Program-made: the position numbers and the translations under genes
NCBI GenBank assembly: GCA_036971615.1
Contig: JAYKKR010000052.1
Coordinates: 1 to 64,000, forward strand
Source: Amyloporia xantha
Lineage: Eukaryota > Basidiomycota > Agaricomycetes > Polyporales > Adustoporiaceae
DNA: 64,000 bases
Direction of reading: 5' to 3'
Notes under the pieces: model-generated
What the model saw: the letters and a program-made list of their open reading frames with translations, nothing else
What the model was told of the DNA's origin: nothing
Databases searched by the model: none
In this document: piece by piece, positions 25,775 through 36,634 of the stretch
How the letters are laid out: each line of letters starts with the position of its first letter
Numbering within the stretch: position 1 is the stretch's first letter

Positions 25775-26085
25775 GATTGATACAATAGCCTTGTAGGCTG
25801 CCTACGAAGAGTAACTGCTCCCCGTCGTAATGGGCAAGCGTGCGTACAAGCGGACAAATTACGAACTGTGCAAGATTGGCCCGCGCCAATGGTATCGCAA
25901 TGCGTAAATACAGTTCCCTGACCAGCAAAGCACACGTTCGTATGGTAGCGCAAAAAGACACTGATGTCGAGGAATACGAGCTAACAATACATGTACGATC
26001 GGACGAAATTTAATCGTTACAACATAGAAGTATTTTCGACGATTGTCCTCAAAGCACAGAAATCAACGGTATGGCAGCTCCGTGC
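25775..26085. other. intergenic: recyclin promoter side
   Basis: This holds the upstream region of recyclin-1 and the 3' flank of the small CCCC-tail gene. I see no other feature. Confidence 0.55.
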
Positions 26086-26369
26086 TCAACAACAGCAACA
26101 AGGCAAAGGTATAATGTAGCAGATGGTTCCATCCTGAATGACTTGTCAGAACAGGCATAGTTATGAGTAGAATGAGGACGCACCGGACAGGGTATGCAAC
26201 CTCCTCTGGGTCTGTCTGCTTTCCCCGTGGTTGTATCACCACCTATCGGGGCCCGTAGGGTCATTAACGAGACTGGCGTAGGTTGTGTTTGTACAATTTC
26301 TGGCGACGTCGTTACCCCCACATGAACTGCAGGAGGATAGGATACGGATTCTTGCTCAGAAGAAGACAT
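26086..26369 (-). CDS. small protein with C-terminal CCCC tail
   Basis: This is a two-exon gene for a protein of 77 residues. Exon 1 (26369-26184) starts MSSSEQESVSYPPAVHVGVT and ends GKADRPRGGCIPCP. Intron 26183-26134 is 50 nt (GTGCGT...TTCAG). Exon 2 (26133-26086) encodes DGTICYIIPLPCCCC and stops at TGA. Reading through the intron would give an unrelated tail, so splicing decides the protein. The RGGCIPCP...CCCC pattern resembles small proteins I recall in basidiomycete genomes; their function is not known to me. The hydrophobic stretch next to terminal Cys residues would suit palmitoylation and membrane attachment, which is inference. Confidence 0.72.
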
Positions 26370-26585
26370 GAATGACGAGGACGGTGGTAATTATTATGTG
26401 AGAGACGTTGGATTGCGCTTCCAGCTACTTTTATGCGGCTGGCCTACTTATATGACGCAGGAATCATCCAACACCCATGGATACTTGGGGTACGAATCAT
26501 CACCGTCACTCAAGTGGTCCAACCGACTCCACGAGGCCCTGCATGCAAAGTCAATGTAAATGTGTAAGCACAACCAATACACAAC
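26370..26585. other. intergenic before tRNA-Pro
   Basis: This short stretch between the CCCC-tail gene and the tRNA has no supported exon or repeat. Confidence 0.5.
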
Positions 26586-26667
26586 GGCCCAATGGTCTAG
26601 AGGTAAGATACTTGCTTTGGGTGTTACCGACTGCAAGGGATCCCGGGTTCGAATCCCGGTTGGGCCC
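26586..26667 (+). tRNA. tRNA-Pro (UGG) with 10-nt intron
   Basis: The acceptor stem GGCCCAA pairs with TTGGGCC, followed by discriminator C at 26667. The D arm contains GTCTAGAGGTAAGAT (A box). The anticodon stem CTTGC pairs with GCAAG. Its loop holds TTTGGG, giving anticodon TGG, then a 10-nt intron (TGTTACCGAC) after position 37 and a final T. The T arm is CCGGG-TTCGAAT-CCCGG (B box). A run of five T at about 26669-26673 follows and would end Pol III transcription. The folding is complete, so the gene should be functional. Confidence 0.95.
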
Positions 26668-26700
26668 CTTTTTCATCAAAGCTAAAAGTGAACTCACTTA

Positions 26701-27427
26701 CAGCCGTTTGCAGAACATACGGCGCGTGATCGAAATTTCTTTTTTTGGACAAATATATACATTCTACAGTATATCTGTATTAGCTCGGTCAATACATGTT
26801 GGATTGTCTTGAAAATTGGAGCAATGAAATGGCATTGTAAATCCAGAGGGGATGGTCAACTCAGATTTTTAAAATAATAAGTTTGAACACTTTACAAAAA
26901 AGTCATCATGTAAAGTCAATATATCTGGATTTCTGTGGTTCCTGGGTCTTTCTGGGCTTATCCCTGAATATACATTGTCCATACCACTCATATAAAGGGG
27001 ACTGCAAATTTATTTTGGCTCTTTGTAGCCTTTTCATATGACCTGTGGTTCTTGCACTGTTCTATGCCAGATTTCCATCTTTCCAGAAACCAACAGAAAT
27101 ATTGTACACACAAAATAAATTTGCAGTCCCCTTTATATGAGTGGTATGGACAATGTATATTCAGGGATAAGCCCAGAAAGACCCAGGAACCACAGAAATC
27201 CAGATATATTGACTTTACATAATGACTTTTTTGTAAAGTGTTCAAACTTATTATTTTAAAAATCTGAGTTGACCATCCCCTCTGGATTTACAATGCCATT
27301 TCATTGCTCCAATTTTCAAGACAATCCAACATGTATTGACCGAGCTAATACAGATATACTGTAGAATGTATATATTTGTCCAAAAAAAGAAATTTCGATC
27401 ACGCGCCGTATGTTCTGCAAACGGCTG
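26701..27427. mobile_element. 727-bp foldback element with 317-bp arms
   Basis: Two arms of about 317 bp (26701-27017 and 27111-27427) are nearly perfect inverted copies around a 93-bp loop. The ends read CAGCCGTTTGCAG and its complement, and a TA dinucleotide lies directly outside each end, as expected for Tc1/mariner-type insertion. It has no coding capacity. It sits 33 bp past the tRNA-Pro gene. Confidence 0.82.
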
Positions 27428-28080
27428 TAAGTTGAGGTCTTCATATATTTTTTGGCTTGTTTTGTTTCCTATCCATAGGGTACCTTAGCTCAAAATTTGT
27501 ATTTGAACAGTCCTCAAGCAAAGTATAGCATGGTCCATCAGAAACCAACTTCAAACTCCAGATTATGTGCTTGCATCATGAGTTCAAGCAAGAAGTTGTG
27601 CTCCAGGGTGATTGCATCATTGTAGCCCTGTGTGATTGTCAGTGCACAGGTTGTATATTAATTTGATGTGGTTAGCAATAAGAAAATTGAGGACAGTGGC
27701 CAAGTAGTCATGATTCTAAAATGTCAGGTTGCCAGTTTTGGCAGTCTGTGAGTCACAGGCCTTTTACTTTGGGTACTTAGTATGCCTTAAGTTGTCTTGC
27801 AGCCATTTTTAGACCCCAAGAACATTTAAGACAATTAACACCAGAGGTCAGCTTGAAAATGCCTTAAATGATTCTTAAAGTTCTCAAATTTCCATTTGAA
27901 TGAAATCAGACACTCCAAGTAAAAGTGAGATTTTTCTGATGTGAAGTGGAAATTAAGTTGTGTCTTATATAGCAGCTTGTATGACTCTTGAAGGTGTTCT
28001 AGAGGCTTAGGTAAGCTAATAGTAACGGACTAGGTAGAATAGAATGGGAGTACTCACATTTGTGTTGTAAAGTGAGCTGG
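27428..28080. other. unassigned AT-rich repeat-region DNA
   Basis: No exon, RNA gene or terminal repeats are seen. Composition matches the transposon-rich right part of the window rather than the genes to the left. Confidence 0.4.
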
Positions 28081-28330
28081 TCACATGACCCCAAATTGTG
28101 AAAATCCTAAGTCTATGTAGGGCCTCACAGTGAATGACCCTGCATGCTGTAGACACCCACAGGAATTGTTAGAAATGGAATAAAGTGCACTTTATTGTGG
28201 CTTCAATTCTTAATAAAATTGGCTGAAAATTGGTACAGACCTTGAACTAATGTGTATCTACCTCTCATTCAGATTTCTATAGATTTGAGGCCACATCAAG
28301 TATGCTATTCAAGATCTATGCTTTATTGGG
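28081..28330 (+). repeat. diverged copy of a dispersed repeat
   Basis: The stretch opens with tcacatgacccca and includes ggcttcaattcttaat and tggctgaaaattggtacaga. The same order recurs near 30609-30830, 35120-35340 (reversed), 54843-55070 and 62459-62672. This copy is the most diverged, showing mainly C-to-T and G-to-A type changes against the others (for example tgcgaaaattctaa read here as tgtgaaaatcctaa). Confidence 0.65.
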
Positions 28331-28959
28331 CATCAGGTGCCTGTTAGGTGCCCAAGAACGCACTTCAAGTGCAGGCTTATAAACATGGCTTGATCTATAC
28401 TTCATAGCCTCCATTGTAAGCTTGCTATATAGAAGCCATTAGAGCAAGATTGTAAGGACATTGGAGTGAGTTATACTATCATTGCAATGGGTTTGTATGA
28501 CTGCCAGTGTGTAATGGCACATTACAATGTGCCATAAGTTCCAATGTTGGAATTGTGCGCCAAACAGTTGGGACAGACTCAGATGAGAAAGTGGACTGAG
28601 CTTCCCAACATTCCTATACTTTTTATTAGCCTGCATTTATTAGACATAAACATCCTCACATACCTCCAAGGCCTCATGCCAGTGAATGAGCAGCAGAAGC
28701 TCCCATTCCCTCTTAGTGATATGGAAATCAGCATACTTCTGTCAGCAGAATGAATGGAATATGTGATCTGAGAGAGCCCAGAGATGAGAAGCGAGAGGAC
28801 ACGAGAGAGCACAGACACTGACACTGACACCTAAGGCCCACAAGAAGTCGCGGAAGCAAGCGATGTATACGAAGGAGGCTGTCGCGGATCGCGCTGGCCG
28901 TGTATGTACATGTTTGTACTACGGCGCTTAGCGCGCGAGCGTCTACTCTAACAACTTCT
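28331..28959. other. unassigned stretch beside hAT remnant
   Basis: This is non-coding as far as I can see. A GC-rich segment near 28820-28950, unlike its AT-rich surroundings, abuts the truncated end of the hAT transposase. Confidence 0.4.
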
Positions 28960-29888
28960 TCCCTTTAAGATCAGGGATCCTGGCACTGTCATCAGCAACC
29001 AAGCAGAATTTGTTGACAGCCTATACTCACATAAACATCACAGAACAACAGAAATGAATTAAAAATATACCGGTTTATTCTCAATAACACGATCAATAAG
29101 GTCATACATTGACCCCCATCGTGTCCGAATCCACTTTATCAATTCAAGAGGATTGAGGCCTTCTTCAATACAGACCTTGGCAAAGTAACTCTTGGCCTGT
29201 GGTGAGGCTCAAACCTAACATAGAATTAGCTCTTAGCTTAAATAGAAAATGATATGCATACCTGGTTGACAAGGGCAAGAACTTTACCAAGAAGATCACC
29301 TGGATCAAAATCCTCTGGATCATCAACTTCAACCTCGTTGCCAGGGGATGGAAGATCTTCATAAATCCAGTTATTATCCTCTGACAGCAGCTCCGACTCA
29401 TCCTCAACATCCTCCACTGTTGCTTTACAATTGCCAGGCACAGATTCTGAGACATTGCTGACCTTTGCTTTGCGTAATTGTGCTGGTGTAGGACAAATAG
29501 CTTCAATAAAACTTTTTGCACCAAGATGAATGGTATGTTCCAAGCGTCCCCGCTGCTTTCGTGCAATCCAGTGTTGGCCTCCCAGATCGTCAAGGACACA
29601 CTGGAGTACTACCATGGCACGATCATTGGTAGATGCATTGTCAGATGTCGCCCAGCCAATCTTCTTGCAAATGTCATAATGGTCCACCACCTGCAAGATC
29701 ACAGCAGCAGTATTGGCACCACTATGGCTGCCCTCAATCTCAGTGTACCCAATTACCTTGTGTTGCAGCTCCCACTCATTTGGAGCCTCAGGAGGAGCAT
29801 AGATGTAATAGGACGTAACAGACAGATACGGGTCTTGAGCATCTGATGTCCATGAGTCGAAAGTCATAGAAAGCTGCCCCAAAATCTC
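28960..29888 (-). pseudogene. hAT transposase, central exons (fragment 1 of 3)
   Basis: The acceptor TATAG at 29889 opens an exon (29888-29262) that reads LSMTFDSWTSDAQDPYLSVT, EWELQHKVIGYTEIEGSHSG, IGWATSDNASTNDRAM and HTIHLGAKSFIEAICPTPA, the catalytic core of a fungal hAT-type transposase with the first acidic residue in TFDSW. Further exons give YFAKVCIEEGLNPLELIKWI, RTRWGSMYDLIDRVIENK and, past a short intron, VNKFCLVADDSARIPDLKGK. The frame then stops near 28960 and the C-terminal dimerisation region is missing. The N-terminal part lies 2.8 kb away at 32700-33130. Confidence 0.82.
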
Positions 29889-29911
29889 CTATAACAAGAC
29901 TGAGAAACATG

Positions 29912-32699
29912 AAATTACGATTCCTGAGGTACGAAGGAAGCGTTTCTCTGGTGAGCAAAAGTCGCGACACCAACTTTTGCGCCCTAAGCGTGGGAACCCA
30001 ATTCAATACAAAATTTGTATTGTAAGCGCCCAAGATCCTGGGGTTAGGGTCAGGCTTTGGTTACCGCTGTTGTAAGGTCCCTTGTAGTCTCAATACAAAA
30101 GTTTGTTACCCATTACAAAGTTCAATACAAACCTGCCAGCACGACGCGACTTGTACAAACAACCCCCAACATTGATGAGATAAGATCCAGCCCATATCTT
30201 ATCTATGTCCTTGTATGGTATGTCACATGATTAGATCATGTGTCTAATCACGTGTGCTTATCCTTGGACATGTGACAGATCAGCGGCCTACTGGCCTTTG
30301 AAGTGGGTATACTGTTGGATTGACCACATTCAAATATTGCCATGTAAGGAAATGCTTACATCAGGGGGTAGCCATGGCTGTCGAAAGGCTGTCTCCTATT
30401 TTTTGAGATTTGTTACTATTTATCTATAGCATATAGACCCCATATACACTTGCCCAAATGCGGAAATATGGCTGTATGTGAGATGTGAAAAATGTCAGAT
30501 AGGGATTCCAAATGAAGGAGAGAGGCATTCCCTTATTTTAGGTGATTTTCATGCATTGTTTGAGCCCAGAATGAGCCCAGAATGAGCCTCCCAAGAGCAG
30601 AAAAAGCAGTCACATGACCCCAAAGTGCGAAAATTCTAAGTGCGCATAGGGCGATCCCTTCCAGTGGATCGCCCTATGCGCCGTAGACGCCCACGGGAAT
30701 TGCCGGAAATGGAAAAAAGCGCACTTTGCTGTGGCTTCAATTCTTAATTAAATTGGCTGAAAGTTGGTACAGACCTTGGACTATAGTGTATCTATCTCCC
30801 ATTCAAATTTCTATGGATTTGAGGCCATAACAAATCTGCTATTCAATGATCATTGCCTTTCCGAGTGTCAGCCACTTTTTAGGCGCCCGAAAATGCGCTT
30901 CAAGCGCAAGCCTGTAACCACGGCTTTAGCTGTTCTTTATAGATTCATTGTAAGGCTGCTATATGGATATCATTAGAGCATGTTTGTAAGGACCTTAGAG
31001 AGCTTTATGCTGTATTTAGAGCAGGTTTGTATGACCCCTAGAATGACTTGAATGGTGATTGGTGCGACATTGTATGCTGATTGAACTAGGTTTGTATGAT
31101 AATTGTAGTGAGTTTGTATGATTGTTAGAGTGAATTTGTATGGTGATTAGAGCAAGTTTGTAGTGTCAGTACAATACATTTCTATGGTGATTGGAGTGAC
31201 TTTGTATGATAATTAGACTTAGTTTGTAGGGTCATTAGAGCAACTTTGTATGTGGATTAGAGTGAGTTTGTATAGTGATTAGAGCAAGTTTGTATGGAGA
31301 TTAGAATGACTTTCTATGATAATTAGAGTCAGTTTGTATGATGATTAGAATGGATTTGTATGGTTATTAGAGTAAGTTTGTATGGTCATTACAATCACGT
31401 TGTATGGGCATTAGAGTGAGTTTATATGGGTATTAGAGTAAGTTTGTATGGTGATTAGAGTAAGTTTGTATGGTGATTACATTGAGTTTATATGATCATT
31501 AGAGTGACTTGTATAGTCAATACAATATGATTCTATGGTGATTAGGGTGAGCTTGTAGTGATACTAGAGTAACTTTATATGATCATTAGAGTAGTTTGAA
31601 TGGTGATTAGTGTAGGTTTGTATGATACTTATGGTGACTTTGTAGGGTCAATACAATACATTTGAATGATAATTAGGATAAGTTTGTATGCTTAGTATGA
31701 TGAGTTTGTGTGGTGATTCCAGTGAGTTGTAGTGCCATTAGAGCAAATATGTATGGTCATTACACTGACTTTGAATGCAAAGGTGTCTGATATGACTTTC
31801 AAATGGCAATTAGAGCAAATTTGTAATGTCATTACAAAATAGGTGAAATACATAATGGTCCCATTTGAAAGGCAAGATTGACTTGATAAGTAAATGTTGT
31901 AATGACATTAGAAATGTTTGTATGTGGTTAGTGTGGAAAATCACTTTTATATTCCATCAGATAGAACCTACTTACTTCATTAGGAAAAGTTGTAATGTTT
32001 GTATTGGAATTCTCAATACTTACTGAGATATGGCTGTTGTAAGATTTGATTAATAAATAGCATTGTTATAGCCTGAGCAGGTTTGCATTGCAGTTAGAGT
32101 GAATATGTATGATCTCAAAAGCAAGTTTGTGTGGTCAAGAGCAAGCTGATGTAATCATTAGGATGACTTTGTACTCTCATTAGAGTGAGTTTGTAATGTC
32201 ATTACAAAATGTGAAAAATACATAGTAGGCTCATTTGATAGAAGGTGTTCACTCTATAAGTAAATGTTCTAATAACAGTAAAAGAGTTTCTAATGGGCTA
32301 GGCTCAAAAATTGCTTTTACACTCCATCAGACAGAACTCACCTACTTTATTAGGAAATGTTGTAATGTTTGTATTGAGATTCTCAATATTCACTGACATA
32401 CACCTGTATCAAGATCCAGTTTCAATTTTTGTAATATCTTTGCAGTCTGTTTCTATGACTGTTGCCATGTGCTTGCAAAGTTAATATAGTAGATTGCTAC
32501 ACTTATTGAGATTAGTTTTCACAGCCATCAGATTGTCTCTATAAGTTTGTAAAGTCAGTGTCTGAAGAGTAATCAGAGGCAAGTGGTCCAATTGTAATGA
32601 AAATCTTATATTATTGAACCTTGTGGGGCAATAATGGAAGACAGCACTTCAAAATCCTCAGGAATCGTCCTGCCATTTATTGGCCCGCTCCCACCAAGT
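29912..32699. repeat. left arm of a 6.1-kb palindrome
   Basis: This arm is repeated in reverse at 33190-36026. The outer end reads ACGATTCCTGAGGTACGAAG and the inner end, read outward from the centre, ACTTGGTGGGAGCGGGCC. Between them lie a dispersed repeat (near 30609-30830) and a long minisatellite. It carries no credible gene. The same outer segment recurs at about 54149-55235. Confidence 0.85.
31010..31800 (+). repeat. degenerate 23-25-bp minisatellite
   Basis: About thirty imperfect units of the type TTAGAGTGAGTTTGTATGGTGA follow each other, with length slippage and point changes. The mirror image occupies about 34060-34910 in the other palindrome arm. Confidence 0.8.
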
Positions 32700-33130
32700 G
32701 TTTTTGGGCAAGCTGTTCAGCATCAAGTGCTTTGGCAATAATCTCCTCACAAAGCTTGGTGTGATGTGGGATATCAGACTCTTTTGTTTTGGGCTGTTGA
32801 TACTTCAAAATGCGCCGAAAGGAGGTCTTATCCACAAGGGAAAATGCCTCCAAGAACCCATTGATTAATAAATGAATAAGCAGTCAAGTAAAGATATTCT
32901 TACTTGATCATCAGTCACGATCAACTCAACAATGCAGTCAAGAAGGCCCTCCTTTGTCCACTGTGCCTCTGTGTGTACGAACCCATTCAGTTTGGCTTGA
33001 CAGGAATGTTCTGATTCACCATTCGGCTTGATGTCCTTTGCAGACAGTGCATGTGGATGTGGCTCCACACCTGCTTTCTTACACTTTGCAATGTACACCT
33101 CACCGTGATTGGACCAATGTCTGTAAATGA
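32700..33130 (-). pseudogene. hAT transposase, N-terminal exons (fragment 2 of 3)
   Basis: An acceptor near 33122 opens HWSNHGEVYIAKCKKAGVEP, then HALSAKDIKPNG, EAQWTKEGLLDCIVELIVTD and, past a short intron, FLEAFSLVDKTSFRRILKYQ and SDIPHHTKLCEEIIAKALDA. This is the region that normally comes directly before the TFDSWTS core of fragment 1. It lies in the 490-bp unique centre of the palindrome, and its continuation is cut off at 32700 by the left arm. Confidence 0.78.
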
Positions 33131-33189
33131 GCAGGTAGGTTTATTTTTGAATTCAGTGGCCATAGAGGAAACATTAAACTCACCAAGAG

Positions 33190-36026
33190 ACTTGGTGGGA
33201 GCGGGCCAATAAATGGCAGGATGATTCCTGAGGATTTTGAAGTGCTGTCTTCCATTATTACCCCATATATTTCAACTATATAAGATGTCTATAACAATTG
33301 GACCACTTGCCTCTGATTACTTTTCAGATATTGACAAACTAATAGAGACAATCTGATGGCTCTGAAAACTAATCCCAATAAGTGTACCAACCTACTATAT
33401 TAACTTTACAAGCACATGGCAACAGTCACAGAAACAGACTGCAAAGACATTAGAAAAATTGAAACTGGATCTTGATACAGGCGTATGTCAGTGAATATTG
33501 AGAATCTCAATACAAACATTACAACATTTCCTAATGAAGTAAGTGAGTTCTGTCTGATGGGGTGTAAAAGTGATTTTTGACCCTAACCCATTAGAAACTC
33601 TTGTAGTGTCATTACAACATTTACTTACAAAGTGAACATTCTCTATCAAATGAGCCTACTATCTATTTTTCACATTTTGTAATAACATTACAAACTCACT
33701 CTAATGAGAGTATGAAGTCATCCTCATGATTATATCAGCTTCCTCTTGACCATACAAACTTGCTTTTGAGATCATACATATTCACTCTATCTGCAATGCA
33801 AACCTGCTCTGGCTATAACAATGCTATTTATCAACCAAATCTTACAACAGCCATATCTCAGTAAGTATTGAGAATTCCAATACAAACATTACAACCTTTC
33901 CTAATGAAGTAAATAGGTTCTATCTGATGGAATATAAAAGTGATTTTCCACACTAACCACATACAAACCTTTCTAATGTCATTACAACATTTACTTATCA
34001 AGTCAATCTTGCCTTTCAAATGGGACCATTATGTATTTCACCCATTTTGTAATGACATTACAAATTTGCTCTGATTACCATTTGAAAGTCATATCAGACA
34101 CCTTTGCATTCAAAGTCAGTGTAATGACCATACATATTTGCTCTAATGGCACTACAAACTCACTGGAATCACCACACAAACTCATCCTACTAACCATACA
34201 AACTTATCCTAATTATCATTCAAATGTATTGTATTGACCCTACAAAGTCACCATAAGTATCATACAAACCTACAGTAATCACCATTCAAACTGACTCTAA
34301 TGATCATATAAAGTTACTCTAGTATCACTACAAGCTCACCCTAATCACCATAGAATCATATTGTATTGACTATACAAGTCATTCTAATGATCATATAAAC
34401 TCAATGTAATCATCATACAAACTTATTCTAATGACCATATGAACTCACTATAATTACCATACAAACTTACTCTAGTCAACATACAAACTTACTCTAATCC
34501 CCATACAAAGTGATTGTAATGACCATACAAACTTACTCTAATAACCATACAAACTCACTCTAATGACCTTACAAAGTCATTGTAATGACCATACAAACTT
34601 AATCTAATCTGCATACAACACCACTCAAATCACCATACAACTTACTCTAATGACCATACAAACTTGAAGTTACTCTACTCTCCACAGAAAGTTGCTCTAA
34701 TGGCTAATGGCTCTACAAACTAAGTCTAATTATCATACCAACTCACTCACCCTAGAAACACATTGTATTGACATTACCAACTTGCTCTAATCACCATACA
34801 AATCTACTCTAATGATCATACAAACTCACTACAATTATCATACAAACCTAGTTCAATCAGCATACAATGTTGCACTGATCACCATTCAAGTTATTCTAGG
34901 GGGCATACTAACCTGCTGTGAATACAGCGCAAAGCTCTCTAAGGTCCTTACAAACATGCTCTAATGATATCTATATAGCAGGCTTACAATGAAGTCTATA
35001 AAGAACAGATAAAGCCGTGTTTACAGGCTTGCGCTTGGAGCGCATTTTCGGGCGCCTAAAAAGTGGCTGACACTCGGAAAGGCAATGATCATTGAATAGC
35101 AGATTTGTTATGGCCTCAAATCCTTAGGAATGTGAATGAGAGATGGATACACTATAGTCCAAGGGCTGTACCAATTTGCAGCCATTTTAATTAAGAATTG
35201 AAGCCACAGTAAAGTGCGCTTTTTTCCATTTCCGGCAATTCCCGTGGGCGTCTACGGCGCATAGGGCGATCCACTGGAACGGATTGCCCTATGCGCACTT
35301 AGAATTTTCGCACTTTGGGGTCATGTGACTGCTTTTTCTGCTCTTGGGAGGCTCATTCTGGGCTCATTCTGGGCTCAAACAATGCATGAAAATCACCTAA
35401 AATAAGGGAATGCCTCTCTCCTTCATTTGGAATCCCTATCTGACATTTTTCACATCTCACATACAGCCATATTTCCGCATTTGGGCAAGTGTATATGGGG
35501 TCTATATGCTATAGATAAATAGTAACAAATCTCAAAAAATAGGAGACAGCCTTTCGACAGCCATGGCTACCCCCTGATGTAAGCATTTCCTTATATGGCA
35601 ATATTTGAATGTGGTCAATCCAACAGTATACACACTTCCAAGGCCAGTAGGCCGCTGATCTGTCACATGTCCAAGGATAAGCACACGTGATTAGACACAT
35701 GATCTAATCATGTGACATGCCATACAAGGACATAGATAAGATATGGGCTGGATCTTATCTCATCAATGTTGAGGGTTGTTTGTACAAGTCGCGTCGTGCT
35801 GGCAGTTTTGTATTGAACTTTGTAATGGGTAACAAACTTTTGTATTGAGACTACAAGTGACCTTACAACAGCGGTAACAAAAGCCTGACCCTAACCCCAG
35901 GATCTTGGGCGCTTACAATACAAAATATGTATTGAATTGTGTTCCCACGCTTAGGGCGCAAAAGTTGGTGTCGCAACTTTTGCTCACCAGAGAAACGCTT
36001 CCTTCGTACCTCAGGAATCGTAATTT
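33190..36026. repeat. right arm of the 6.1-kb palindrome
   Basis: This is the reverse complement of the left arm with scattered mismatches and small indels. It begins ACTTGGTGGGAGCGGGCC at 33190, includes the mirrored minisatellite (about 34060-34910) and dispersed repeat (about 35120-35340), and ends with the complement of ACGATTCCTGAGG near 36020. It separates hAT fragments 2 and 3. Confidence 0.85.
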
Positions 36027-36107
36027 AATGTGAATTTCCGCTTTTGGCCTGATTTATAAGCCATACAACACCAGCTACTGTCACACTACACCTGCCCTAT
36101 TTGGCCT

Positions 36108-36440
36108 CTAGCACCTGATGCACCAACAGCCAGGCCAATGCGCTGCCTGGTGCATAACCACATTTAGGCCTACCCGACATGTTGGTGCATCAGGTCTACA
36201 TAAGTTGGTGCTGTCATGGAGATCCACTGGCTTGTCTGAATGGTCTGAATCGTTGGTAAGGCGCGGGAGACATTCTGTAGTGGTCCTCTTCCCCTTGCTC
36301 TTGCGCGTGCCCTTGCTCTTGCGCTTGGGCTCGCCGTCCGCTGAATCACTATCTGTGCTACTAGCCACATGTGCATCGGACAACAGACATTTTCGCCCCG
36401 CATATGTCATTTTCACCCCTGAGGCTGCTGCACCTGTAGG
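36108..36440 (-). pseudogene. hAT transposase, 5' exon (fragment 3 of 3)
   Basis: This minus-strand exon follows an acceptor CTACAG at about 36434 and reads VKMTYAGRKCLLSDAHVASS, a Lys/Ser-rich segment (PKRKSKGTRKSKGKR), then SDHSDKPVDLHDS. It fits the charged N-terminus of the hAT transposase whose other pieces lie at 32700-33130 and 28960-29888. Its link to those pieces rests on order, strand and style, so it is moderate. The copia element is inserted a few bases upstream, within the intron's pyrimidine tract. Confidence 0.55.
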
Positions 36441-36634
36441 GAGAGAATGTTGAACGATCAGTTTCCAACTATAGTAGTCGCACTTCCATACTTGGTAGTC
36501 AGTACTTACTCATTTCTATGATGTTCTATGATGTTCCATAGTATGCTCTTGTCTTACTTCATAGGCTCCACTTTCTTACTAAGAAATCTCCACTATGATT
36601 TCATTATGACTTCATATCTTACTCAGATATTCTA

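Noticed and set aside
31010..31800. Regular short repeats resembling a CRISPR array
   Set aside because: Units are degenerate and follow each other without unique spacers, and the genome is eukaryotic.
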